From positions 1 through 22,819 of the IMG/VR virus record IMGVR_UViG_3300048029_000105: a DNA stretch of 22,819 bases; one strand, written 5' to 3'. The notes under the pieces were generated by a model, which made no database searches, was not told the origin of the DNA, and was given only the letters and a program-made list of their open reading frames with translations. This document shows, in pieces, positions 4,755-11,375 of this stretch. Within the stretch, counting starts at the first letter, position 1; each line of letters begins with the position of its first letter. The DNA is from a virus. A program made the position numbers and the translations under genes.

Positions 4755-5605
4755 AATCCACAATATCCGCTATCACATTCATTAAAGTCATCATCAAATA
4801 ATTCTATTTGGCTACTCCATTTAGCTATTTCATCATAAGTAATCTTCTCTTTCCAGGTAGCACCATTAATGCTTTCCCTTTCTTTTTGAGCAAACCAATT
4901 TAGTTTATTTGGGTGTTTCTGCCACATTTTAGATAAGAGTAAATTCTCTTTATGAAAACATCCAACACAATTATTCATCCAAGCAAACCTAACGAGCTTA
5001 TCTTCCCAATACTTCTCAATACCATCCTTATATACGTTATCCGTTATAAGGGGAAATTCAGGCATACAATAATCTATTTTTTTCCATCTATTTGTTTTTC
5101 CACTCTTGCTCTTACCGACAATAATATCGGCTTCTATAAAGCCTCTATTATTTTTTCTAGCAATCATTCTTTTAGCACGGTTCTGTTCATTAGCTCTAAA
5201 CCCAAACCTCATAATAGGAGATGAATCTAAATTATTATATGTCCATTCAGCAATAGGTGTAACCTTCATCTCTGTGGTGCAGAATCTACGCATATAAGAC
5301 GGAAGAAAAGTCTTACCATTCTTTTTCATTATGATATCATCAAATAGCTTACCTGTTACCCAAGTAATTTTCCTTCCTATATATTGTTCTAAATCAAGCA
5401 TAGTATGTATAATTATATCATCCTCCAATGTACCTACAAATGGTGCTTGTATTCTATCCTCTACTTCTTGTCTTAGTTTCTTATCAGGGTACATACAACC
5501 TTTATCACTTGTTCTAACTAACGAAAATACATCATAGTCAGCAGGATAATTGGCTGCTATATAGCTTGATGTTTTACCACCGCTTAGGCTATTTATTGTC
5601 TTCAT
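4751..5605 (-). CDS. PAPS reductase-like PP-loop protein
   Basis: This 284-aa protein belongs to the adenine nucleotide alpha hydrolase/PAPS reductase (CysH, DndC) superfamily. It has an N-terminal PP-loop SLSGGKTSSY (residues 6-15), FCTTEMKVTP (C109) and a C-terminal NNCVGCFHKE with C213 and C216; C37, C180 and the tail cysteines C277 and C282 could add metal ligands. Family members activate or transfer sulfur (sulfate assimilation, DNA phosphorothioation, tRNA thiolation). Which reaction applies here cannot be read from sequence; the rest of the Dnd or sulfate pathway is absent. It overlaps the small-terminase candidate by 17 bases and terL by 4, so it is inserted into the packaging operon, next to a cytosine methyltransferase. 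Confidence 0.85.
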   Translation of the reverse strand: MKTINSLSGGKTSSYIAANYPADYDVFSLVRTSDKGCMYPDKKLRQEVEDRIQAPFVGTLEDDIIIHTMLDLEQYIGRKITWVTGKLFDDIIMKKNGKTFLPSYMRRFCTTEMKVTPIAEWTYNNLDSSPIMRFGFRANEQNRAKRMIARKNNRGFIEADIIVGKSKSGKTNRWKKIDYCMPEFPLITDNVYKDGIEKYWEDKLVRFAWMNNCVGCFHKENLLLSKMWQKHPNKLNWFAQKERESINGATWKEKITYDEIAKWSSQIELFDDDFNECDSGYCGL

Positions 5606-5999
5606 CTTCTTCAGGTGTTATGTCAATTACGTCTTCTATTTCCTTTGGTGGTTCAGAGCCTGGGAATATATTTACAATAGAGAAGTCTATGTTCTTAGCT
5701 TGGCTAAGTGCATCAGGATTATCCATTGCTTTACCGTATATATACTCAATAACCATCTTGCGGTCATATTGCGAGTTCTCTGCCTTCTCCGCAACCATCT
5801 TCCAGAAGTTAGCCTCAGACCCATAAACCTCCTCTATCGCATTGGTGGCAAGCAGTTTTGACCTGTTCTTCTTAGCCTTGTTTAGATTAGCGGGAGTGGC
5901 CATAGTCTTCCGGACAAGTGCATCGCCACGCTTTGCACCATTACCCTTCCGACCATCGGTCTTCTTCATATATTTACGTTCACCCTTTTGCCTAGGCAT
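5589..5999 (-). CDS. Probable terminase small subunit
   Basis: The 136-aa protein has a very basic N-terminus (MPRQKGERKYMKKTDGRKG), a helical core EEVYGSEANFWKMVAEKAEN followed by YDRKMVIEYIYGKAMDNPDA, and an acidic C-terminal tail (ITPEEDEDNK). Basic DNA-binding head, helical oligomerisation core and acidic tail fit small terminase subunits that recognise the packaging site. It lies two genes upstream of terL, separated only by the PAPS-reductase-like gene, and all overlap. An internal ATG at residue 11 is an alternative start. The assignment is mainly by context and general shape, not by a diagnostic motif. Confidence 0.6.
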   Translation of the reverse strand: MPRQKGERKYMKKTDGRKGNGAKRGDALVRKTMATPANLNKAKKNRSKLLATNAIEEVYGSEANFWKMVAEKAENSQYDRKMVIEYIYGKAMDNPDALSQAKNIDFSIVNIFPGSEPPKEIEDVIDITPEEDEDNK

Positions 6000-6966
6000 A
6001 CACTACCTTTTTTATTCTTTCAGCTACAGCTGCAACAACATCTACTGTTACTGCGTTTCCACACATCTTGTAACGCTGTGTGTCACTTATTACACCTTCA
6101 GCACCCTCTTTAGTCCAATCGTCTGGAAATCCTTGTAAACGCTCACATTCGATTGGTGTTAGTCTTCTTATTTTAGTTGACTCCATAACCGCTTGATTAC
6201 AGGCTGTATCTAAAGTCTGAGCTACACCCTTACCGACTCTACCTCTTCTAGTTTTAGATGTAGGTACAGAATAGTTTATGCTATCGCCTTCTTCATCCAC
6301 TTCATAACCTTTTAAGGTTGCTGATTTTACCTTTATTAATTGATTATCAAAATTTACTCCTTTGTGATAACTTGTTGTGATACAGGCGGAAGATTCTTTC
6401 TCAGTAACATTCCTTTTATTGCTTTCTCCGATAGGAAATATTTGTCCTCCACTTCCGTCTCCAAGATATCCGACAAGGTAGATTCTCTCTCTATTTTGGG
6501 GTAGAAACCACTTTGTATTAAGCAGTTGCCATTCGAGTCTATAACCCCCAATGTTGGTAAACGCTTGCAAGATTGCTGCAAAGTCTTGGCGATTGTTTGA
6601 GGAGAATGTTCCTTTAACATTTTCCCAGACAAAAACACGAGGTCTCTTTTCTCTGATGAGTCTAATTGCTTCACTGATAAGGCTACTTCGTTCGCCCCCA
6701 AGTCCTTTACGTTTTCCAGCAAGGCTGAAGTCTTGACAAGGACTTCCGAAAGTGATGAGGTCGATGTCGGGGAGCTCTCCTCCACGAACATCCGTAACTG
6801 ATCCGACATAATTACTATCTTTAAATTTATCTTTATATACTTGTATTGCGTACTTATCTATCTCACTAAAGTATGAGTTAATCTCGAATCCTGCACGTTC
6901 GAATCCTAGATGGAATCCACCTATTCCTGAGAAAAGGTCTAAGTGGTTAATCTTTATTTTTTTCAT
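5992..6966 (-). CDS. C5-cytosine DNA methyltransferase
   Basis: Transfers a methyl group from SAM to cytosine C5. Counting from the ATG at 6966 (324 aa): motif I DLFSGIGGFHLGFERAGF (10-27), motif IV FGSPCQDFSLAGKRKGLGGE with catalytic C77, motif VI WENVKG (114-119), motif VIII QNRERIYLVG (157-166), then RRLTPIECERLQGFPDDW and CGNAV near the C-terminus (motifs IX-X). All key residues are present, so it should be active. The target-recognition region is about residues 170-270. No partner restriction endonuclease is adjacent, so it is an orphan phage enzyme, likely for anti-restriction. An ATG ten codons upstream gives a longer overlap with the preceding gene and is less likely. Confidence 0.95.
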   Translation of the reverse strand: MKKIKINHLDLFSGIGGFHLGFERAGFEINSYFSEIDKYAIQVYKDKFKDSNYVGSVTDVRGGELPDIDLITFGSPCQDFSLAGKRKGLGGERSSLISEAIRLIREKRPRVFVWENVKGTFSSNNRQDFAAILQAFTNIGGYRLEWQLLNTKWFLPQNRERIYLVGYLGDGSGGQIFPIGESNKRNVTEKESSACITTSYHKGVNFDNQLIKVKSATLKGYEVDEEGDSINYSVPTSKTRRGRVGKGVAQTLDTACNQAVMESTKIRRLTPIECERLQGFPDDWTKEGAEGVISDTQRYKMCGNAVTVDVVAAVAERIKKVVYA

Positions 6967-7201
6967 ATATCTTATCGTATAATTCCCATATAGCATTGTA
7001 CCATTCGCTTTTGCTATACAGCTTCTCTCCTAATTTCTTCTGCCCTTTGTAATCTATCTCCAATCTATATTCCGTTCCTTCTGGAATAGGATATATTTTG
7101 TAGCCATTATTTAGGCAGTAACTCTGCGCTTCTAGATTTCTAGAAGGAGGTAACAGTTTCGTAAGAGCCAATAATCTGCGCTCCCTGGTTTTTTGGCCCA
7201 A
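6947..7201 (-). CDS. Hypothetical 84-aa protein
   Basis: The core reads NNGYKIYPIPEGTEYRLEID, then YKGQKKLGEKLYSKSEWYNA and a helical end WELYDKIYEKNKD: a small alpha/beta protein of unknown role that I take to be widespread in flavobacterial phages. It overlaps the upstream DnaA-like gene by 62 bases when started at the ATG at 7201; a TTG at 7171 would shorten the overlap to 32 bases and may be the true start. It overlaps the methyltransferase start by 20 bases. Confidence 0.65.
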   Translation of the reverse strand: MGQKTRERRLLALTKLLPPSRNLEAQSYCLNNGYKIYPIPEGTEYRLEIDYKGQKKLGEKLYSKSEWYNAIWELYDKIYEKNKD

Positions 7202-7715
7202 TCTTAAATCCTTTTAGCATTGTTATTATTCTGAACTCAGCAGTCTCTATTTTATCTGTTGGTATTTGGTTTACCAAATCTACAAGTAGCTCAATCTCTT
7301 TACGATAGGGCTTGGCTTCCTTTAATTTTAACTGAAGTTCTGTTATTTTGTTTTTCAGATTATCAATGGTAAGGTCTCTTTCATCCATAGATGTGTACAC
7401 ATCGCCTAAACTATTGAACACCTCAACGCACTTATCGTACATCTTTTTATTTAGTGGAGATTTAAGTATATCTGCTTTAAAGTTTCTAAGCGAATAAAGT
7501 ACAGTGGCGTGGTTCTTTTTAAGAACAACACCTATGTAGGACTTAGCACCTCTACTCATTCCGTTCTTCTTTAGGTAGTCATAAACTATCTTACAGAATA
7601 TAGAACGAGCCATAACGTTCTTATGGTCTCTTACAGGACTCATTATATCTCTACCTGTTACTGTCGATACTATCTGATTTATTCTTTGCACTTCTTGTGC
7701 TATCTCGTTATTCAT
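7140..7715 (-). CDS. DnaA domain IV-like DNA-binding protein
   Basis: Counting from the ATG at 7715 (191 aa), residues about 15-80 resemble the C-terminal DNA-binding domain of DnaA: SVTGRDIMSPVRDHKNVMAR, then a helical stretch and IGVVLKKNHATVLYSLRNF, comparable with the DnaA box-binding helix and its DHxTV signature. A heptad-like region (111-135) follows. There is no AAA+ ATPase, so it cannot be a full initiator; it may bind DnaA-box-like sites at the phage origin, recruit the host helicase or compete with host DnaA. The start overlaps the previous stop as ATGA; an in-frame ATG at 7790 is rejected because it would overlap that gene by 79 bases. Confidence 0.75.
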   Translation of the reverse strand: MNNEIAQEVQRINQIVSTVTGRDIMSPVRDHKNVMARSIFCKIVYDYLKKNGMSRGAKSYIGVVLKKNHATVLYSLRNFKADILKSPLNKKMYDKCVEVFNSLGDVYTSMDERDLTIDNLKNKITELQLKLKEAKPYRKEIELLVDLVNQIPTDKIETAEFRIITMLKGFKIGPKNQGAQIIGSYETVTSF

Positions 7716-7927
7716 ATGTTGTCTTCGTTTAAATATATTTGAACTGTTAGTGTTGTAGCTAACTCGCAAGCTAAAAGTATTCCCTCGCATTCTTCATACC
7801 CTTCTAGTTGTTCAAACAGATCCAGACTGTTATATATCTCATAGAGAGGTATTCCAGCTATTATATCGTTGCAAGTAAGGATAAAGAACTCTTCTACTAC
7901 AGGAGTCCTAAAATCCCACTCCCTCAA
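7712..7927 (-). CDS. Hypothetical ~71-aa protein
   Basis: The main body reads EEFFILTCNDIIAGIPLYEI and EQLEGYEECEGILLACELAT, an acidic helical protein without recognisable motif. No ATG gives a small overlap with the upstream nuclease gene; ATGs at 7978 and 7993 would overlap it by 70-85 bases. The TTG at 7927 gives a 20-base overlap and is my choice, with low certainty. The stop forms ATGA with the DnaA-like gene. It may be an accessory of the adjacent replication genes, by position only. Confidence 0.5.
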   Translation of the reverse strand: MREWDFRTPVVEEFFILTCNDIIAGIPLYEIYNSLDLFEQLEGYEECEGILLACELATTLTVQIYLNEDNI

Positions 7928-8651
7928 TATAGTTCCCAATTGCCTCGCTAACCTTCTCGTAACCTTGCTGTATATCATCGGGGGTTGCATCATAAGTTTT
8001 AACCTTTAGTGTTCGTTTGTCTACAATAACAAAGGTAAAGCTTTTTTTCTTAAATATCGTCATATAAATGTATGCTTGTGCATCATAATTATATAAGTCC
8101 ATATTATATTGCCAAGAATCGATGTCGGATGTGGTCTTTAGGTCCACAATCCGATCATCCCTTAAACAGTCTGCCTTGGCTCTGAAGGGGATTCCTTGAA
8201 CGTATCCGACTCCTGGTGTTTCATATTCTCCTCCTGTAAATAAGTCATTTGCTGTTGGGTTGTCCAGAACAGCATCAACAATGCCTTCCGCCCATACTTT
8301 CTCCTTAGATAACATAATCTCTTTACCTTCCAACGAAGGGTCTTTAACAGCTTCTTTGTAGCCTTTATTACGCCTAGTAGCCACATCAACAAAATGGTAG
8401 TAATCATTTATCTTGTCTTTTTCTAATAGTGAAACGTGAATTAGCCTACCCTCTCTGAGTGGCTTCATATTACTGTCTAAGGGTTCGGTGCTACCTAAGT
8501 AACTGTCTATACCCTCTAGCAGCTTCTTACACGATGAAGAGGACAGGCAAGCCTTATTAAGGTAGCCATAATAGAACTCGTTATCGTACATCTTTTCGAC
8601 TAGGTCGTCTACAGCCCAATCAGTCCCGTCAAGTAGTTTTATCGTCTCCAT
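7908..8651 (-). CDS. RecE-like PD-(D/E)XK exonuclease
   Basis: The 247-aa protein carries the RecB/RecE-type nuclease motifs: an early REGRLIHVSLLE (66-77, H72), E144 in YETPG, AKADCLRDDRIVDLKTT (158-174) with D161, D170 and K172 of the PD-(D/E)XK site, and NYDAQAYIYM (188-197) with the conserved Q192 and Y194. This matches the DUF3799/exodeoxyribonuclease VIII-like family that resects double-strand ends. It pairs functionally with the ERF annealing protein about 4 kb upstream in the same transcription direction, together giving a phage single-strand-annealing recombination system. It overlaps the coiled-coil gene upstream by 23 bases. Confidence 0.85.
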   Translation of the reverse strand: METIKLLDGTDWAVDDLVEKMYDNEFYYGYLNKACLSSSSCKKLLEGIDSYLGSTEPLDSNMKPLREGRLIHVSLLEKDKINDYYHFVDVATRRNKGYKEAVKDPSLEGKEIMLSKEKVWAEGIVDAVLDNPTANDLFTGGEYETPGVGYVQGIPFRAKADCLRDDRIVDLKTTSDIDSWQYNMDLYNYDAQAYIYMTIFKKKSFTFVIVDKRTLKVKTYDATPDDIQQGYEKVSEAIGNYIEGVGF

Positions 8652-8766
8652 CTTTTTCTTCTTTAGTGATTATTTGATGTAGGTACATACACATCTCTTG
8701 GAGCTGCGCAACGTTCTTTTCTAGTTGCTTTATCTGTTGAGCTTGACTCAGTCTTTTCTTATTCAT
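8629..8766 (-). CDS. Small coiled-coil protein (45 aa)
   Basis: The sequence starts MNKKRLSQAQQIKQLEKNVA and continues QLQEMCMYLHQIITKEEKD. Hydrophobic residues spaced 3-4 apart from 6 to 33 suggest a short coiled coil, with a basic N-terminus and an acidic tail. It overlaps the nuclease start by 23 bases. It may be a dimeric accessory factor; nothing more specific can be said. Between it and the next gene (8767-8829) only a 14-codon frame is present, which I do not call. Confidence 0.6.
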   Translation of the reverse strand: MNKKRLSQAQQIKQLEKNVAQLQEMCMYLHQIITKEEKDGDDKTT

Positions 8767-8829
8767 ATCTTATACTTTATGCCCTACTAACAAGGTTGCA
8801 ATAAACATCCCCATATTTATAACTTGCTT

Positions 8830-8979
8830 TCAGGCATTTTTATAATCTCTTATTACTAATTCTACATAAAAAACAATAAAGTCAATTACAATCGAATTAT
8901 ACTGCTCATTGAAAGATGTGAAGTATATTCCAAATCCCCAATGACTTTGACACTTATATCTTCCTGCTTTTATTTTCAT
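8830..8979 (-). CDS. Small hypothetical protein (49 aa)
   Basis: The sequence begins MKIKAGRYKCQSHWGFGIYF and ends YVELVIRDYKNA. The N-terminus is basic and aromatic, and residues 28-43 (SIVIDFIVFYVELVI) could be a beta strand or a weak membrane segment. The ATG forms a 4-base ATGA overlap with the DUF5664 gene stop, which is the chief evidence for coding. Function unknown. Confidence 0.5.
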   Translation of the reverse strand: MKIKAGRYKCQSHWGFGIYFTSFNEQYNSIVIDFIVFYVELVIRDYKNA

Positions 8980-9329
8980 TTTACTCTTGCGTTTTCTATT
9001 TCCTTTTGTAAGTTAGCTAATGCCCTCCAAGCTACTTTAGCTGAATGGCGTACACCATCTGTGTCTATTGTACCTGCATCGATGAGGTGACGCATTAAAG
9101 CGTCTAACTCATCTCCAGATTTGCTTCTATCCCAATGCAATGGTGTACCAGGGTTATGTTGCTCATTACCTGCATAACTGCACCTAGCAACCTCTTTGAT
9201 TGCGTCAGGGAAGTATTTTATCACACCTGAATAAACAGGTATCTGTTTTCTGTTTTCTTTCGGAGGGTTTACATATTCGCTATAGGAACTTGTGTATCCG
9301 CCTCCGTAAAATGGCTCATCCTTACTCAT
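8976..9329 (-). CDS. DUF5664-like (dATP/dGTP diphosphohydrolase N-domain) protein
   Basis: This 117-aa protein has KYFPDAIKEVARCSYAGNEQ, then HNPGTPLHWDRSKSGDELDA and MRHLIDAGTIDTDGVRHSAK, ending AWRALANLQKEIE. The histidine/acid helical pattern matches the phage family DUF5664, annotated as the N-terminal domain of dATP/dGTP diphosphohydrolases. It may tune dNTP pools during phage replication; the activity is not certain from sequence, and no other modified-nucleotide synthesis gene (for example PurZ) is visible. It overlaps its neighbours at both ends by 4 bases. Confidence 0.75.
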   Translation of the reverse strand: MSKDEPFYGGGYTSSYSEYVNPPKENRKQIPVYSGVIKYFPDAIKEVARCSYAGNEQHNPGTPLHWDRSKSGDELDALMRHLIDAGTIDTDGVRHSAKVAWRALANLQKEIENARVK

Positions 9330-9721
9330 AACTTAAGTGCTAAATCTGTGTGTAAATATGCTACTTCCTTTTCTACTCTAGCCCCATTAGCGAACTGAGT
9401 AGTAGCTGGATTTCTTCTGTTGACTTCCCACTCAGGCGAAATGCATAATAGATTATATGCGAATACGCCCATAGGAGTACTACAAATATAAATAGGAATA
9501 TCAAGATGAGCCTCGCAGGTGTCCATAAGGGCTTGATATTTTTTTCTTTCGATAAGTAACGTCTCATAGTGTGTCTTTCTACATTTTAGTTCTACTCGGT
9601 GTCTTGTTAATGGTGAATAGCAATCCCACCTACTCATTTGCTTTCTAGCCTTTACAAGATCAGGATACGTACTGCGTTTAAGAAAGTCGAATAAATCGTC
9701 CTCTTTATTTATAGGTTGCAT
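9326..9721 (-). CDS. Putative PD-(D/E)XK/VRR-type nuclease
   Basis: The 131-aa protein has RWDCYSPLTRHRVELKCRKT (31-50), a D33-x10-E44-x-K46 arrangement typical of small restriction-like nucleases, followed by a helix IERKKYQALMD (57-67) and the beta pair IPIYICSTPMGVFAYNLL. The fold could be a Holliday-junction-like or single-strand nuclease; the assignment is moderate. One copy of the TTAAACGCAGTA motif lies within codons for FLKRST (9673-9680). The gene overlaps the next upstream gene by 17 bases and DUF5664 by 4. Confidence 0.6.
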   Translation of the reverse strand: MQPINKEDDLFDFLKRSTYPDLVKARKQMSRWDCYSPLTRHRVELKCRKTHYETLLIERKKYQALMDTCEAHLDIPIYICSTPMGVFAYNLLCISPEWEVNRRNPATTQFANGARVEKEVAYLHTDLALKL

Positions 9722-10124
9722 ACAATGTTTTTAGTGGTTTAAATACGCTATTTAAAAAACAAGATGAACAGCCTGATGGCTTTCTGTTGTCGTTAAAAAC
9801 TCTATTATATATCTGGACCATTCTTCTATTCTGATCTATAGACAGTGTGTTAATACCACTATCTACTATATTTCCAACGAAGTTATATTCGTCTTCAGTA
9901 AAGCACTCAGGCCTCTTATACCTAAACTTCTTATTGAGAACTTCCTTACGCTCATCACACCCGCAATCTTCTCCAGCTATAAATTTAACAATCTTTTTTA
10001 TTCCTGTTGCTGTAGTAATCTTTTCTACGGTATCGCCTAAGCCTTTTGGAGCAGAGTTATATTTAGCCTTCCACTCTTTGTACGCTTTGGTTCGTTTATC
10101 TTTTGGTGCTTCTGGTATACTCAT
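9705..10124 (-). CDS. Conserved phage protein, unknown function (139 aa)
   Basis: A basic N-terminus (PEAPKDKRTKAYKEWKAKY) leads into GLGDTVEKITTATGIKKIVK and FIAGEDCGCDERKEVLNKKF, then a C-terminal DNRKPSGCSSCFLNSVFKPL. The CGC and CSSC pairs may bind a metal. I associate the GEDCGCDERK signature with phages of Flavobacteriia but know no function. It begins in an ATGA overlap with the 46-aa gene and sits in the replication block, so a DNA-metabolism role is plausible. Confidence 0.7.
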   Translation of the reverse strand: MSIPEAPKDKRTKAYKEWKAKYNSAPKGLGDTVEKITTATGIKKIVKFIAGEDCGCDERKEVLNKKFRYKRPECFTEDEYNFVGNIVDSGINTLSIDQNRRMVQIYNRVFNDNRKPSGCSSCFLNSVFKPLKTLYATYK

Positions 10125-10261
10125 TTCCTATTAATTAAAGACTTGTCAACGTAAGATGATTTCCTATTGGTCCTGCTGTAATAGTATGTACTTTGGAACT
10201 CTGTCGTAGGGATAAATTTTAACCCCTTATTTATTTCTGCTTTTGTCTTTCTTCGTTTCAT
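10121..10261 (-). CDS. Small basic hypothetical protein (46 aa)
   Basis: The sequence begins MKRRKTKAEINKGLKFIPTT and continues EFQSTYYYSRTNRKSSYVDK. It is rich in Lys/Arg/Tyr and could bind nucleic acid. The ATG overlaps the sigma-factor TGA and the stop overlaps the next ATG, both as ATGA, so it is bracketed by coupled genes. No family recognised. Confidence 0.6.
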   Translation of the reverse strand: MKRRKTKAEINKGLKFIPTTEFQSTYYYSRTNRKSSYVDKSLINRK

Positions 10262-10818
10262 ATCCTTTCGTAGTCTTGGTTAAAAAAATCTTCTATGTCC
10301 TCTCCGAACTTTTCTTTAAGTATCTCCTTATAGTTCTTGCAAGAGTTATATATGCTCGTAAGTGAAATCTTTGTATCCTCAGCAATATTCCTAAGAGACT
10401 GATTAGTATAATAGTATAGCTTGAATAATTTTTGGTCATACCAATGCCAAGTGGAAACCTCTTCATCAATGGAGTTAAGTATCTTAAGATATGCCTCCTC
10501 CATAAAGTCATCTTTCTGCTTTTTTTCTGTGCATTGCGAAGAAGGTGATAACACCCCGATACTCTCAGCATCTGCATAGTCTTTACCGATTTGCCTCTTT
10601 TGAAACTTAAGATGGTCATAAAATAAGTTGCGTAAAGTGATGTATACAAAAAAAGGATTAACCTCACCATTCTTTATTATTTTTTCAGGGTTATCAACAT
10701 ATTTGTGTAGTCTAAGGTACATATCTTGAACTAGATCATTAGCAAGGATTATATCCCCACATAGTGAATGAGCCATAGAAATCCATTCCTTGTGTTTAGT
10801 CGTCAGTATCTCTAACAT
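10258..10818 (-). CDS. Sigma-70 family-like RNA polymerase sigma factor
   Basis: The 186-aa protein has the two-domain layout of short sigma factors. Region 2 is at about 15-75, with CGDIILANDLVQDMYLRLHK and FFVYITLRNLFYDHLKFQKR. A region 4-type helix-turn-helix is at about 128-170, with YDQKLFKLYYYTNQSLRNIA and SLTSIYNSCKNYKEILKEKF. It would redirect host polymerase, probably to late phage promoters. A candidate target is the repeated TTAAACGCAGTRGG element in this window, but this is untested. It overlaps the small membrane protein gene by 23 bases and lies in the replication operon, consistent with middle expression before late genes. Confidence 0.8.
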   Translation of the reverse strand: MLEILTTKHKEWISMAHSLCGDIILANDLVQDMYLRLHKYVDNPEKIIKNGEVNPFFVYITLRNLFYDHLKFQKRQIGKDYADAESIGVLSPSSQCTEKKQKDDFMEEAYLKILNSIDEEVSTWHWYDQKLFKLYYYTNQSLRNIAEDTKISLTSIYNSCKNYKEILKEKFGEDIEDFFNQDYERI

Positions 10819-10954
10819 AAATAAGGCTTATTCCAAAAACAAAAAAGAGGAACTGAAACATAACATAGTCTCCTTCCTCACCATCCAAGTTTGAGTCTTT
10901 TACATTTAACCCAATCGCTATCCCGTATATGGGAAAAAATGATACTCCAAACAT
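10796..10954 (-). CDS. Small membrane protein (52 aa)
   Basis: The protein begins MFGVSFFPIYGIAIGLNVKD. It has two hydrophobic stretches (about 1-16 and 31-47, FQFLFFVFGISLIYV) separated by an acidic loop DSNLDGEEGDY, and looks like a two-pass membrane protein. It overlaps the sigma-factor start by 23 bases and lies just after the RusA gene. Possible roles include superinfection exclusion or membrane anchoring of replication; neither is shown. Confidence 0.6.
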   Translation of the reverse strand: MFGVSFFPIYGIAIGLNVKDSNLDGEEGDYVMFQFLFFVFGISLIYVRDTDD

Positions 10955-10958
10955 ATTG

Positions 10959-11375
10959 CTAATATAGTAATTTAATTTTAATATAATTGTCTTTACCGTA
11001 GAATTTTCTTAAGTCTTTTACCTCTACGATATTTTGGTCCTGCTCAAACACAATACCCTCCAAAGCATCTATAAATGCTTTGTTCAGGTTATCTAGTAAG
11101 TCAGGCTTAGTAGTCTTTATAAGACCTTCCTGTCTGCGTTTAAGAGCTGTGGACTTAGGAAACTGGAAACAATAATGCAGATACTCCACTATAATGGGTG
11201 TACCTGCTCTTATTATCTCAAAGTCTTTTGGTAGTTGACCTGAAAGTTCCCAAGCTACGTCTTTCTTAAAGTCTAGTATCTTTTTAGGTGTAAAAGCAAC
11301 TCCACTCCTGCTCATTCTAAATGATTGGTGCGGTGTTGGTTTTAGGTTAAAATGGAGAATCAATTCTGAGTACAT
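10959..11375 (-). CDS. rusA: RusA-like Holliday junction resolvase
   Basis: Cleaves four-way DNA junctions during phage recombination and replication. The 138-aa protein carries the family block KPDLLDNLNKAFIDALEGIV (90-109) followed by EQDQNIVEVKDLRKFYG, giving D92, D95, D103 and D113 as probable metal ligands and K120/K124 as candidate active-site lysines. Length is normal for RusA. It overlaps the upstream ATPase gene by 29 bases and fits with ERF and the RecE-like exonuclease as one recombination set. A variant TTAAACGCAG motif is embedded at 11135-11142. Confidence 0.85.
   Translation of the reverse strand: MYSELILHFNLKPTPHQSFRMSRSGVAFTPKKILDFKKDVAWELSGQLPKDFEIIRAGTPIIVEYLHYCFQFPKSTALKRRQEGLIKTTKPDLLDNLNKAFIDALEGIVFEQDQNIVEVKDLRKFYGKDNYIKIKLLY

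Noticed and set aside
5842-6138. Plus-strand open frames opposite TerS, PAPS reductase and fibre genes
   Set aside because: No plus-strand gene has a promoter, start context or family match; all are opposite well-supported genes.
6354-6809. 151-codon minus-strand frame inside the methyltransferase gene
   Set aside because: It overlaps clear methyltransferase motifs in another frame, has no family features, and is a shadow frame.
8772-8816. 14-codon frame beginning MGMFIATLLVGHKV between two small genes
   Set aside because: Too short and without overlap coupling to be supported.
10293-10670. 125-codon minus-strand frame inside the sigma-factor gene
   Set aside because: Lies entirely within region 2-4 coding sequence; low-complexity, basic and unlike a real protein.
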